From Adenophora triphylla var. japonica (Eukaryota; Streptophyta; Magnoliopsida; Asterales; Campanulaceae), in NCBI GenBank assembly GCA_022495995.1, contig JAFEMH010002503.1, positions 271,998 through 335,997 of the forward strand: 64,000 bases of DNA, written 5' to 3'. Within the stretch, counting starts at the first letter, position 1. Each line of letters opens with the position of its first letter. Of this stretch, positions 46,781-56,358 are shown in pieces. The notes under the pieces are model-generated. The model was given only the letters and a program-made list of their open reading frames with translations. It was not told where the DNA came from and made no database searches. The position numbers were made by a program, and so were the translations under genes.

Positions 46781-47275
46781 TGTTGTGAAATTGGTGCTCT
46801 CCGTTGCAATCAAGACAAAGAAATCAACACACCCACACGTACAAGAAAGAAACAATCACACACAAGAACACAAGAGTTGTTTACCCGGTTCATTCACCAA
46901 CTCGTGAACTACGTCCGGGGGCAATTGCCAAGCCAATATGTATTAGTCTCCTCTCTAATATGTTGCTACAATGTGTTCTAGGCCGAAATTATGCTTATAT
47001 AGTTATACAAGGAACCCTAAATCTAATTTAAGAAGAGTTCTAATCAGAAAAGGAAACAAAATCAAGCTGCAAAATTTTCACCCGACACATGGGCGGTCGC
47101 CCAAGCCAAAAATTCCACGAGCCCAAACCTTCTGTACTCATGGGCGGTCGCCCACCCCCCCATGGGCGGTCGCCCATCACGGCAGAATGTCTTCCACGAA
47201 TTTCCTTCTGGATTCAGCAACTCCTCCGACTTAGGCCCCTTTTCTTCCTTGTAGTTTAGGACTCCAATCCCAACA
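46781..47275 (-). repeat. 3' LTR of nested Copia element (495 bp, three palindromes)
   Basis: Minus-strand TATA box CTATATAAGC near 46992-47002. GGGCGGTCGCCC palindromes at 47091-47102, 47142-47153 and 47164-47175 lie about 90-175 bp upstream of it in U3. The outermost copies are within CATGGGCGGTCGCCCAT or close variants. Confidence 0.95.
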
Positions 47276-48900
47276 ATCTCCCACCGGAGACTAAACTAAC
47301 AAACATAAAATCACCCATTAACTCCCACCACAGAGTAGAGACCTTCGAACACATTCCCCCTTCATCCATATTGGCTTGACACTACCTCTCCTCTCCTCAA
47401 GTACTAAGGCGAGTTGAAACCAAGCGACGTTTCAACCTCTCCGTGTTAGATCGTTCTTGCCTCCCCAAATCAGCTTCTACCTTGATTTCTCCCCGCAAGT
47501 CTAACTTCGCCTTCTCCCTCCAGACCCACCTTCCTCGCAATGCCTCCCCTTGAAACTTGGACACACCTTGTTTCTTGCATCGTCTGTTCTTGGTCTGAAT
47601 CCGCTCTCTGTTAGGGCCCTTGGACATCCACACCGCGTTGATCAACTTTGTGTCCTCCCCAACATACCGTTTCTTGATGTCTCCCCTTTTCACACCAACA
47701 TGCCGGTTCTTAAGCCTCTTGCTCCCACCGGAACGAAAAACGACATTGTAGGTAGAGTACAACGTCTTCCCCTTAACCCCATGAGCCAACACCTTAGCCC
47801 CTTTTGTGACTTCCCAAGACCCACCAATGAAAGAAACACCATACCCTTCACTGTCAAGTTGTCCCATAGAAATCACTCTCCTCCTCAAATCCGGAACATG
47901 CATCACGTCGTGTAGTTGTAAAATGCCCCGTTAGGTGTCTTCATCATCACATCCCCCTTACCTTTGATCTTCAATGGTTGACCATCACCAAGATAGAGAA
48001 CCCCAAAATCTCCAAGCCATATCGCTTCATTGATTCTCGCATCCCCACTAGCATGACAAGAAGCTCCAGAATACACACCCAAATCTTCACCCGACTGTTC
48101 CTCCCCTAGGATTAATACATCACCACCATCATCCACCACGTGTGCACCACCATCTTTTCCTGACAAATATAATCGATATGCCCCAATTCACCACAATTGT
48201 AGCACTTGACCTTTTTCCCCTTTTTAGGTCCTCCCTTTTTCTCTCCACCCTAAGTGCACCCATCTACTAAGATTCACCCTTTTCTCTTTCCTTCGCAACT
48301 CCTCTTCAAGGATGAGATCTCTAACCTCCGTATACACCAATCTTTGTTTTCGACGTACTAATCGTTGTGACAAGAACCTCCCAACTATCGTGCAATGACT
48401 TTAGAAGAAAACAAGCTAGCACTTCATCTGAGAAAGTAATATCAACACTTTTCAATTGGTCCACCATACCTTTGAAATTGCCGATATGACTTGCCGCCGT
48501 CTCGCCCTCTCGACATCTTCGCATTCGCAAACCTCTTTATCAAATGCACCTTATTGATATTCGACGACTTCTCATACATGTCCGACAGCGTTTGTAGCAA
48601 CTCCACCGTTGTCTTGGCCTCCATAGCGTTCCGTGCAACGTCGTCGGTTAGGGCACTCCTTACCGCTCCTAACGCCTTCCGATCCAACGTCTCCCAATCT
48701 CCTTGTGACATGTCTTCGGGCTTCGCCTTCAATGGTCCACGAAGATCCTTACAATAAAGGTAGTCTTCAATCCTTGTCTTCCAAAACGTGAAATTCACAC
48801 CGTTGAATTTCTCGATTGAGTTCTTCATCTTGACTGCTTCACCAAAATCCCCAAGAACGCGATTCAAAATTAATCAACTAATGAAAAGATTTTGAATCCT
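47276..48900 (-). pseudogene. Nested Copia gag, zinc knuckle, protease and pre-integrase remnant
   Basis: The minus strand encodes a Copia gag N-terminus (KFNGVNFTFWKTRIEDYL, then RSALTDDVARN; 48442-48867), more gag in another frame (48321-48530), a CCHC knuckle CYNCGELGHIDYIC (about 48166-48210), a protease-like VYSGASCHAS (about 48070) where DSGAS is expected, and a GAG-pre-integrase segment MMHVPDLRRRVISMGQLDSE (47397-47906). Coding then ends in unrelated sequence before the polypurine tract. Several frame changes are present. Confidence 0.85.
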
Positions 48901-48924
48901 CCGAACCAAAGCTCTGATACCAGT

Positions 48925-49441
48925 TGTTGTGAAATTGGTGCTCTCCGTTGCAATCAAGACAAAGAAATCAACACACCCACACGTACAAGAAAGAAACAAT
49001 CACACACAAGAACACAAGAGTTGTTTACCCGGTTCATTCACCAACTCGTGAACTACGTCCGGGGGCAATTGCCAAGTCAATATGTATTAGTCTCCTCTCT
49101 AATATGTTGCTACAATGTGTTCTAGGCCGAAATTATGCTTATATAGTTATACAAGGAACCCTAAATCTAATTTAAGAAGAGTTCTAATCAGAAAAGGAAA
49201 CAAAATCAAGCTGCAGAATTTTCACCCGACACATGGGCGGTCGCCCAAGGCACCATGGGCGGTCGCCCAAGCCAAAAATTCCACGAGCCCAAACCTTCTG
49301 TACTCATGGGCGGTCGCCCACCCCCCCATGGGCGGTCGCCCATCACGGCAGAATGTCTTCCCCGAATTTCCTCCTGGATTCAGCAACTCCTCCGACTTAG
49401 GCCCCTTTTCTTCCTTGTAGTTTAGGACTCCAATCCCAACA
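48925..49441 (-). repeat. 5' LTR of nested Copia element (517 bp, four palindromes)
   Basis: Same LTR as 46781-47275 with GGGCGGTCGCCC at 49235-49246, 49257-49268, 49308-49319 and 49330-49341. The extra 22 bp relative to the sister LTR is one more palindrome with its linker. Confidence 0.95.
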
Positions 49442-50295
49442 CTTCTCGATCTCCTGCTTGATGGCGACCTCCTTCTCTGCTGAAAAAATTCTGCACCTCT
49501 GCTCCTTGAATTTCATCGTAGGATTCACTCCGAGTCTATGGACGGCTACCTCTTCTTTGATACCCTTCATATCCTCAACTCTCCAGGCAAAAACGTCAAG
49601 GTTTTGTTTGAGTAGGGAGATTATCTCTTCCCTCTCCTCAGTAGATAACTGAGACCCCAGTTTGATTTTTTGCTCTGGATAGTTTGGGTTAATGACCAAC
49701 TCTGTTAGCTCGTTGGCCGGCTTCATCTCAGGAGCGTCGTCTCTAAAGTCCATGGATTCAATAACAATTTCTTTAATTTTCTTTCTTGCCTCGGGGGTGA
49801 GGTTTGGAACCTCGTCTTCAATCAGCTTGTCTAGCTCGGCCCCCGATTCATGGGCGGTCAAAAGTTGCGGTTCTGCAGCTTGGTCGTCCATGAATGTTTC
49901 AACAAAGTCTTTCGGATCGTCGACACACTTGATGGTGGATACACTGGCATAAGAGGTCGTCGTTTGTTTGGCCGATTTGGAGAGCTTCACAATGTGATCT
50001 GGGTCGTCTGTTTCAACAGTCCGCCTTGCCTTCAGCACATGCTCCAGAAATTCTGGGGCCGTCCCCAACACACATCCAACTCCCGAGCGTGTAGGAAATT
50101 TGACTCGTTGGTGAGGGACTGAGGCGACGATACCTAAGGCGGCTTGGCCAGGTTGGCCGAGAATTGCGTGGTAGTCGCTGACGACATCAATCACAATAAA
50201 AGTCACCGTTTGAATGGTTCTTAACGGGTGATCTCCAACATCGACTGGAAGGTCGATCTGGCCCTTTGCGTCTACCCTGTGGTTGGTGAATCCCT
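49442..50295 (-). pseudogene. Tat element 1 protease C-terminus and reverse transcriptase N-terminus
   Basis: In the frame following the gag-protease stop, the minus strand reads VTFIVIDVVSDYHAILGQPG (protease C-terminal strand and the YHAILG motif). A linker and the start of RT follow, with LDVFAWRVEDMKGI and HRLGVNP. RT is cut off by the nested Copia target site after a KQEIEK motif and resumes at 46775. One frameshift separates it from the DTGA half of the protease. Confidence 0.85.
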
Positions 50296-52497
50296 CTAGA
50301 CACGACCTAAGTAGGGACTTAGGCGGCTGTCGGGTAGACCCATCCTCTGGTAGACATTGTAAAACAAGATATCTTTGGCCGCACCAGTATCAATCAGAAT
50401 ACGTCTCGACTCACAGTTTTCGATGAAACCAGGTATGACTAGGGTTTGTTGACGAGCCAATGGATTTGCTGCTAGCTCGTAGGGGAAGAAGCTTATCACA
50501 TCGTTCGGGATTTCAGACTTTTGGGGAACATGTGGTGCCTTTTTCAGGTGGTAAATTGTGCCTTTGATTTGGTTTTTACTGGTTTCCTCAGAGATCACTA
50601 GGACCATCCTTGGTTGTCTCTCCGGAGGGTCGTTGTTAGCAGCTCTTGTGTTGGCCGCTTGACGATCCTTTTTCACGTACTGCTCAAGGCGACCATCATC
50701 AATCCATCTTTGTATAATTTTCTTCAAACTGAAGCATTCTTCAGTGTCATGTCCCTTATCCCGGTGGTACTCACAATATTTATTCATATTTTTCTTCCCC
50801 TTTCCATTGGGGTTCATCTTTGGCGCGGGGCCAAAATCTACATTGCTCAAAATTTCAGCCCGTGATACGGTCATGGGAGTGTATGACTCTGGAACCTTTT
50901 TAGCTTTTACTTTGTTTTTCCCTTTCTCTCCAGCCTTATCCTTCTTTGACTTTGCCGTTTCACCCTCGTCAACGGCCTTTCCTTCCCTTTGTAACTTTCT
51001 CTCCTCAGCCTCGGCCACAGCGTACGCTTTGGCGTAGAGATCTTTTCGGGATTTGGCTGGGTGGACTTGCAGCTCGTAGTCCAGAGTGGAGGAAACAATG
51101 CCGTGTCTGAAACAATTGATTATTTCCCTGTCCGTCAGATCTTCATCAATTTGATCTACCAATTTTTTAAATCTTTTGAAGTAGCTCATAGAGATTTCAT
51201 TGGCTCCTTGGGATATGTTGCTGAGGTCGTTGACAGTTTTGCGACGTTCTCCCGCCGTTGCAAATCTACCCAAAAACTTTTTCCTCATTTGCCTCCACGA
51301 CTCAATGCTCCCCTTAGGAAGGCCTCTAAACCATCGTAAAGCAGCGTCAGATAGCGTGCTTGTAAGGGCCTTACACATAACATCGTCGTGGCCTGAGGCT
51401 CTTGCCACCACATACATCTGGGCTTCGAGATGCTGTATGTGATCTATGGCGCTTGTAGAGCCGTCGTATTGTTTCAAATCAGGAAGCTTAAAACCTGGTT
51501 CAGGAGGTCCCGTCTCCAACATCCATGGTGCCAATGGGTTCATAGTACCGCCATTATCTTCGGATTCATCACTATCAACCTTGTTTCTCTTGTTCGTCAA
51601 CTCCTCAACCTGACGTTTGAGTCTTAGAAATTCTCTCATATCGACCTCGCCTGCTGGGCCGGCGGGAGGGATCCCATCTCGACGAGGCCCCCGGGCTACG
51701 GTGTTAGACCGTTGCCTCTCGGTGGGAGCAGGTCGTCGGGAGATGGATCTTTCTCCCCTGTAGCTTGGCGGTGGGGATGGCCTATAAGATCTCGACGGCT
51801 CTCGTTCGCGACGAGGTGGGGTGCGTGTCCTTTCCCGATAACTTGGGGCTCGTTCATTTCTCAGCGACGGGGTCACTTGACGACCTCGCACAACCTGGTT
51901 TTGGGCAGGATTTTCATTGGCTATCGATCGACGAGGCTCACCATCTACCTCCTCTCGTCGTCGTTGAGGTGGGACTCCCTGACTTCGTCTTTCGTTAAGA
52001 TGCTCTCTTAGATCAAGCTGTGGCACAATCCGTTCATTTTCAGCAACAATTCCTTCACGACGGCCATTATTTCCCCTCTTGTTTCTCCTTCTCGACGAGA
52101 CAGAGTGGTGAGATGCCTGAGGGGGTTGTTCCTCAGTCATTCTGATTAGCTCGTTTTGGATTTGTAAGAGCTCATGGAGGGCATTGGCTCTCTCGACGAG
52201 GAAAGCGGCTCTGTCGAGAGGTGGGTTCGATGGGCCACCCAAATTTCGTATCGTAGCCCCCTCGGGCCTCCGCTCCAATGGGGGTCGTCTTTGGCGCTGA
52301 GGGGCTGCTCTATTTTCTCTCCTTCTTGCCGTTTGAAGGCCCGTGTCATCAACCGCCCCTTGTGACCTGGTAACCCTTAAATTAGGGTTCCTAGGTGGAG
52401 AGGGTGGTCTAATGTTTTCCTGTTGGCCTTGTCGTGGGGAAGGAGGTCTGCCCTCGTCTCCGGTGGATTTGCTGGCGGTGCGTCCGTCAGCCTCCAT
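50296..52497 (-). CDS. Tat element 1 gag and protease N-terminus
   Basis: A 733-aa open frame. Residues 1-290 are Arg/Pro/Ser-rich and disordered. A retrotransposon gag capsid domain spans about 320-500 (DAALRWFRGLP, ESWRQMRKKFLGRF). A zinc knuckle CEYHRDKGHDTEEC lies at 575-588, the modified form usual for Tat elements. An aspartic protease active site IDTGAA lies at 702-707. The frame ends shortly after in a TAG, and the protease continues in another frame, so the gag itself may be intact but gag-pol is not. Gag forms the cytoplasmic particle that packages element RNA (family knowledge). Confidence 0.9.
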   Translation of the reverse strand: MEADGRTASKSTGDEGRPPSPRQGQQENIRPPSPPRNPNLRVTRSQGAVDDTGLQTARRRENRAAPQRQRRPPLERRPEGATIRNLGGPSNPPLDRAAFLVERANALHELLQIQNELIRMTEEQPPQASHHSVSSRRRNKRGNNGRREGIVAENERIVPQLDLREHLNERRSQGVPPQRRREEVDGEPRRSIANENPAQNQVVRGRQVTPSLRNERAPSYRERTRTPPRREREPSRSYRPSPPPSYRGERSISRRPAPTERQRSNTVARGPRRDGIPPAGPAGEVDMREFLRLKRQVEELTNKRNKVDSDESEDNGGTMNPLAPWMLETGPPEPGFKLPDLKQYDGSTSAIDHIQHLEAQMYVVARASGHDDVMCKALTSTLSDAALRWFRGLPKGSIESWRQMRKKFLGRFATAGERRKTVNDLSNISQGANEISMSYFKRFKKLVDQIDEDLTDREIINCFRHGIVSSTLDYELQVHPAKSRKDLYAKAYAVAEAEERKLQREGKAVDEGETAKSKKDKAGEKGKNKVKAKKVPESYTPMTVSRAEILSNVDFGPAPKMNPNGKGKKNMNKYCEYHRDKGHDTEECFSLKKIIQRWIDDGRLEQYVKKDRQAANTRAANNDPPERQPRMVLVISEETSKNQIKGTIYHLKKAPHVPQKSEIPNDVISFFPYELAANPLARQQTLVIPGFIENCESRRILIDTGAAKDILFYNVYQRMGLPDSRLSPYLGRV

Positions 52498-52553
52498 TTT
52501 CCAGGTTCTTTCCGGCTGTTATTCTGTGGTTGAAAGGTCACTGACAAACGATT

Positions 52554-52569
52554 CCCGGCAATGGAACCA
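52554..52569 (-). other. Primer binding site of Tat element 1
   Basis: On the minus strand TGGTTCCATTGCCGGG lies 3 bp inside the 5' LTR. It resembles the TGGCGCCGTTGCCGGG site common in Tat elements, with three differences from that remembered consensus. Confidence 0.65.
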
Positions 52570-52572
52570 ATC

Positions 52573-53417
52573 TGATGGTGCAGGAATGTGCTTAGGCTCA
52601 GGTATTGTGTCCAGCGAATGATTGAGCTGACTTCGTGATCTGCACACCACAAGAAAAGAACCGTGAAACTGCGCCGAGGGTCTTCCGGCAAGCCCCTCCG
52701 GCGTGAGAATCAGCAAATGGACTGGAAAGTGGTGAAAATAATATGGAGAGTGTGTGCGTAAATATGCAGAAATGCATTACCTTTGTCCATGCTCGTGTTC
52801 CCATATTTATAGTGGGAGTAATGGTATTAGGGTTTTAACCTAGACCGTTGGATTGGGTTGCTGCCAACCGTTGGATCATCCCGGTTCCCTAGGCGTACAC
52901 GTGTCACGCCGTGAGTGCTCCGTCTAAGAAAGGACACTGTTGTGTCTGACACATATAAGTAGCTTGGCTTATAAAGGAAAGTCAACCTGCACACCTTTTG
53001 GTGGTATTACTGTTTCCATGATTGCACGCCCAGCATGTCCGAGTGTCAGATCTGACCTTACCCCAATATAGCCAATTAATCAAGCTTATTGAGAAAGCTA
53101 AGCGAAGGGACGACCTTGGAGCTGTACGTCCAGGAAGGTCGTCGTCTTATCAGGATTCGACGAGCGAGTGGACGGGCGAGTCAGATCGCTTAGTGGCGAC
53201 GACCGTCGTTCTATGCTGGAATGGACCGACTTGTGAAGGGAAGGCTCGTCGTTAGATGGACTTGATCGTTCATTGGCGACGACCGCCATCTAGTGTGTCG
53301 ACGAGTCAAGCCTCTAAACCTTGATGGGTCTCATTGATCTTGATCTAATCGTGGGCTTGGTAGCCCATAGCTCGTAGATATATATTGGGCCCGACCCATC
53401 AAGAAATATTTCGTTCA
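52573..53417 (-). repeat. 5' LTR of Tat element 1
   Basis: 845 bp, same length as the 3' LTR, with about 18 substitutions and no indel by eye. The minus-strand TATA box is near 52800-52812. The right edge meets the target duplication TTATT and the start of PPR unit 2. Confidence 0.95.
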
Positions 53418-53985
53418 TTATTTTTTTTTAACCATTAATTATATACTTGCAAAATTAAAATTTAAAAAAGTAAATAACAAGAATATTTATATATTTTATT
53501 TATAAAAATTAATAAAAAAAAATATGAGTTTCTTAAATTTGTCCAAAATATGTTAGAGGTGATTGTGGTCTATGGGCTTCAGTCTCAAGTCCATAGACTG
53601 CCACTGATGCTTTTGGGCTCGTAAAGTATTTAGATTTGTCTCCGCCAACTAAACCCTAATATGTCATTCAAATAAACTTAGAACCCTAACGGATAAAATA
53701 AAATTGGGGCTAAATTCGTGGACGGTACAGAATCTCCTCCTCCGCTGATGCTGTCTGTATGTTGTTCATTTCCTTTTCCTCTTCTTCTTCTTACAAATTT
53801 CGTTGATTGTGTATTTGCCACAATTCTCTTAGATTCGTGTTCTAATTAGTGAATCTCTTAGTTTATGATTGTGTGTTCATCTTCAAATCATTGATTTTTC
53901 TTGTTTCTCCATACCCAGAATCTTTGATTACTGCAAATTTCTTAACCCGTGTTATATTTGGATATGTGCTCAAACAAAACATATA

Positions 53986-54267
53986 CTCCCTCCGTCCCAC
54001 TATACTTGACACCCAAGGGGTGAGTTCAAAAACCAAGGAAAAAGAATAAAATAAAAAAAATGTGTGGTGGAAAATGAAGAGAGAGAATGAGTGGGGTAAA
54101 TAGTAGTGTTGGTTGAATAAATGTGTGGTAGAAAATGAAGAGAGAGAATGAGTGGTGGGGTAGAGTGAATATAAAAATATAAAAACTTGATTATTTTTGG
54201 AAGGTGTCAAGTATAGTGGGACGACCCAAAATGGAAAGAAGTGTCAAGTATAGTGGGACGGAGGGAG
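53986..54267. mobile_element. Stowaway-type MITE in the PPR2 leader
   Basis: CTCCCTCCGTCCCACTATAC to AGTATAGTGGGACGGAGGGAG, flanked by TA. Unit 1 has the uninterrupted site ACATATATTAGG at about 35811-35822. It ends 36 bp upstream of the PPR2 start codon. Nearly identical copy at 25593-25877. Confidence 0.95.
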
Positions 54268-54303
54268 TATTAGGTCGAAAAATTAGTTCTTGTTTGGAAA
54301 ATT

Positions 54304-55962
54304 ATGACTACATTTATGATCAATTCAGTGTCTCCAGCAACTGTAAACCAAGCCAGAAAATCGCACATATCAAGCCTTTGTTCTTTACCTCAAAACAGGA
54401 AAGTTCCCACCATTTTAAAACCTCCAAAAGATGGAGTTTTCAAGCTACCCAAGTGGAACATCTCCTCCAAGGCTGATGAAAGTAATCTGCGGAAAATTTT
54501 CATGTATTTTGAGGACATGGTTGAGCATGGCTACAAGCCCAATGCATCTCAAGCTAATCAGTTGTTGGATGATCTCTGTAGATGCAATAAATTTAGGAAA
54601 GCCTTGAGGGTAATTGAGCTGATGTTGAGTTCAGGCTGTGCTCTTGATCAACGTTGTTGCAATTCTGTAGTGGATCAATTGTGTTCTAAGAAGAGATTTG
54701 GAACAGCAGCCTGGTTGGTTCAGGTATTGGAAGAGAAGGGATTTCCAACAAATGTTGGCACGTACAACATTCTTATGAAAGGCTATTGTATGCATGGTTT
54801 CTTCAAGACGGGAAGGCAGTATATGGGAAGGATAATTCAGAGAGGGTTTACGCCTAATTCTCATACTTACTCAATCTTGTTGGATGCCACTTGGAAGGAA
54901 AGTGGCATTGATGAGGCAATGAAGCTCTTTGATTATATGATTTCAAAAGGCATAAGCCTTAATTTGGTTTGTTACAACACCTTATTAAGTGGGTTCTGCA
55001 AGGAAAATCGTTGTGACGAGGCAATAAAGTTCTTTAGGAAATTGCCCTCGATGGGGCTTACTCCAAACATCATCACCTATAGTATTTTGGTGAAGACTCT
55101 TTGCCTAGAAGGAAGGTGGGAAGAAGCATATGATCTTCGAAAAGAGATGGTCCATGCGGGTTGTTCGCCCAATGAATATTTGTATGATATGTTGGTAGAC
55201 GTTCTTACTCTTCATGGAAGGACCAATGATGCCTTGGGGCTGATCGAGGAAATGATTAGTAAAGGGTTAGAACCCACTGCAATTACCTACAACCCAATCA
55301 TCAAGAATCTCTGTGAACAGACAAAGGTTAGTGATGTAGTCAAGTGTTTTGATGATATGAAATCTCGTTGTTGTGAACCAAATGACGGAACATATAATGC
55401 CCTTGCAGTGCTCTGTGAAAAAGGGATGGAAAAAGAGGCCTTTTCCATTATTGATAGTTTGAGCACCAAAGAAAAATTTCGCTCATATGATGATTTCTAC
55501 GATCATGTACTATACACATTATGCAAGAAAAAGCAAACTTATCCAGCATTTAAGCTTTTGTACGAAATGACAAAGAGTGGATTTGCACCAGACTCGTATA
55601 CGTACTCTACTTTGATTAGAGGGTTGTGTGTTGAGAGAATGGAAGTTGTGGCATGGCAGATAATTATGATTGTGGAAGAAAGTGGAGAAAAGGTTACTAC
55701 TGACCATTATAATGCACTATTACGTGGTCTGTGCTTTTGTCAAGAAACACATTTGTTATTAGAGGTTTACAAATATATGATTGAGAAGGGTCGTATGCCT
55801 GATGAGACGACTTATAAGATTATAGTGCATGGAATTGTTAGGGATAAAGAGAAGGATCTTGCAGCTCTGGTTTTGAAAGAGCTGTATTCAAGAGAGCTTG
55901 TGGGTATAGAAACAGTGAAGAAGCTTGTTAGGCTATATGACTTTGAAGGTATGCCGAGGTAA
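54304..55962 (+). CDS. P-class pentatricopeptide repeat protein, copy 2
   Basis: An intronless 552-aa ORF collinear with copy 1 and without indels. I count 46 nucleotide differences over 1659: 39 change amino acids (37 residues) and 7 are silent. Motif layout and presumed transit peptide are as in copy 1. Changes include N295D in the YFYNMLV/YLYDMLV motif, the position that reads RNA bases in PPR motifs, and F152G just before another TYN. A Stowaway MITE ends 36 bp before the start codon and could alter the leader or promoter. Both copies look functional from sequence; which one is expressed cannot be told. Confidence 0.92.
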   Translation: MTTFMINSVSPATVNQARKSHISSLCSLPQNRKVPTILKPPKDGVFKLPKWNISSKADESNLRKIFMYFEDMVEHGYKPNASQANQLLDDLCRCNKFRKALRVIELMLSSGCALDQRCCNSVVDQLCSKKRFGTAAWLVQVLEEKGFPTNVGTYNILMKGYCMHGFFKTGRQYMGRIIQRGFTPNSHTYSILLDATWKESGIDEAMKLFDYMISKGISLNLVCYNTLLSGFCKENRCDEAIKFFRKLPSMGLTPNIITYSILVKTLCLEGRWEEAYDLRKEMVHAGCSPNEYLYDMLVDVLTLHGRTNDALGLIEEMISKGLEPTAITYNPIIKNLCEQTKVSDVVKCFDDMKSRCCEPNDGTYNALAVLCEKGMEKEAFSIIDSLSTKEKFRSYDDFYDHVLYTLCKKKQTYPAFKLLYEMTKSGFAPDSYTYSTLIRGLCVERMEVVAWQIIMIVEESGEKVTTDHYNALLRGLCFCQETHLLLEVYKYMIEKGRMPDETTYKIIVHGIVRDKEKDLAALVLKELYSRELVGIETVKKLVRLYDFEGMPR

Positions 55963-56358
55963 ATTGGCCCGAGGTCAAGAACTTTGTAGATCAACTGTTG
56001 CGGAGAGGGTGTCGCGAAAGATGAAGGGAAAGGGTCGGATTTCTTTGCTAAGGGCTTGTATAGAAACTTGGACTCATTTATGCATTTGGGATCTTAGCAA
56101 ATTTTGAGTTCTGTGAGCCAACAGACAAATTCAATGCCCTCTTTGTTGCAAAGAAAGTTTTCACATTTTCTTGTTTTTCTTGGCTAAATTCAGCTTGGGT
56201 TTTCTCCAGGACAAAAAGATTCTTAAAAAATTATACTCATATATTTATGCATTCAGAAGAACACAACCTTGGCACAGATTTGGGGCTGGAAATGTCCGAT
56301 TGCATAACAGTTACAATCACACATCAAGAGGAAAACGTCCGAAATAATCCACATGTTA

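Larger units (their letters stand above)
46781..49441 (-). mobile_element. Internally deleted Copia element nested in Tat reverse transcriptase
   Basis: LTRs at 46781-47275 and 48925-49441 begin TGTTGTGAAATTGG and end CCAATCCCAACA. The target duplication is CTTCT (46776-46780 and 49442-49446). The minus strand carries an initiator-Met primer site TGGTATCAGAGC (48911-48922), gag, zinc knuckle, protease remnant and GAG-pre-integrase. Integrase, RT and RNase H are absent. The polypurine tract GGTGGGAGAT adjoins the 3' LTR. The LTRs differ by about four substitutions and one 22-bp indel, so it is younger than the host Tat element. It must have been mobilised with enzymes from another element. Confidence 0.93.
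38583..53417 (-). mobile_element. Tat-lineage Ty3/Gypsy LTR retrotransposon (14.8 kb), with antisense ORF
   Basis: Two 845-bp LTRs (TGATGG...GTTCA) flank the element; the 5-bp target duplication is TTATT (38578-38582 and 53418-53422). Coding order on the minus strand is gag, protease, reverse transcriptase, RNase H, a second RNase H, integrase. The second RNase H, a primer site resembling the common Tat TGGCGCCGTTGCCGGGG site, and a long extra ORF in opposite orientation next to the 3' LTR identify the Tat lineage. By eye the LTRs differ at about 18 of 845 positions (2%). Pol is broken by frameshifts and by a Copia insertion, so the copy is not autonomous. It sits at the junction of two PPR duplication units. 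Confidence 0.93.

Noticed and set aside
47550..47915. Plus-strand 121-codon ORF
   Set aside because: It is antisense to the Copia GAG-pre-integrase remnant and has no independent support.
48911..48922. tRNA-like match (initiator-Met complement)
   Set aside because: It is the retrotransposon primer binding site, only 12 nt long, not a tRNA gene.
49235..49341. Regular palindromic repeats considered as CRISPR-like
   Set aside because: This is plant nuclear DNA; spacers are short and of unequal length, there are no cas genes, and the repeats are within an LTR.
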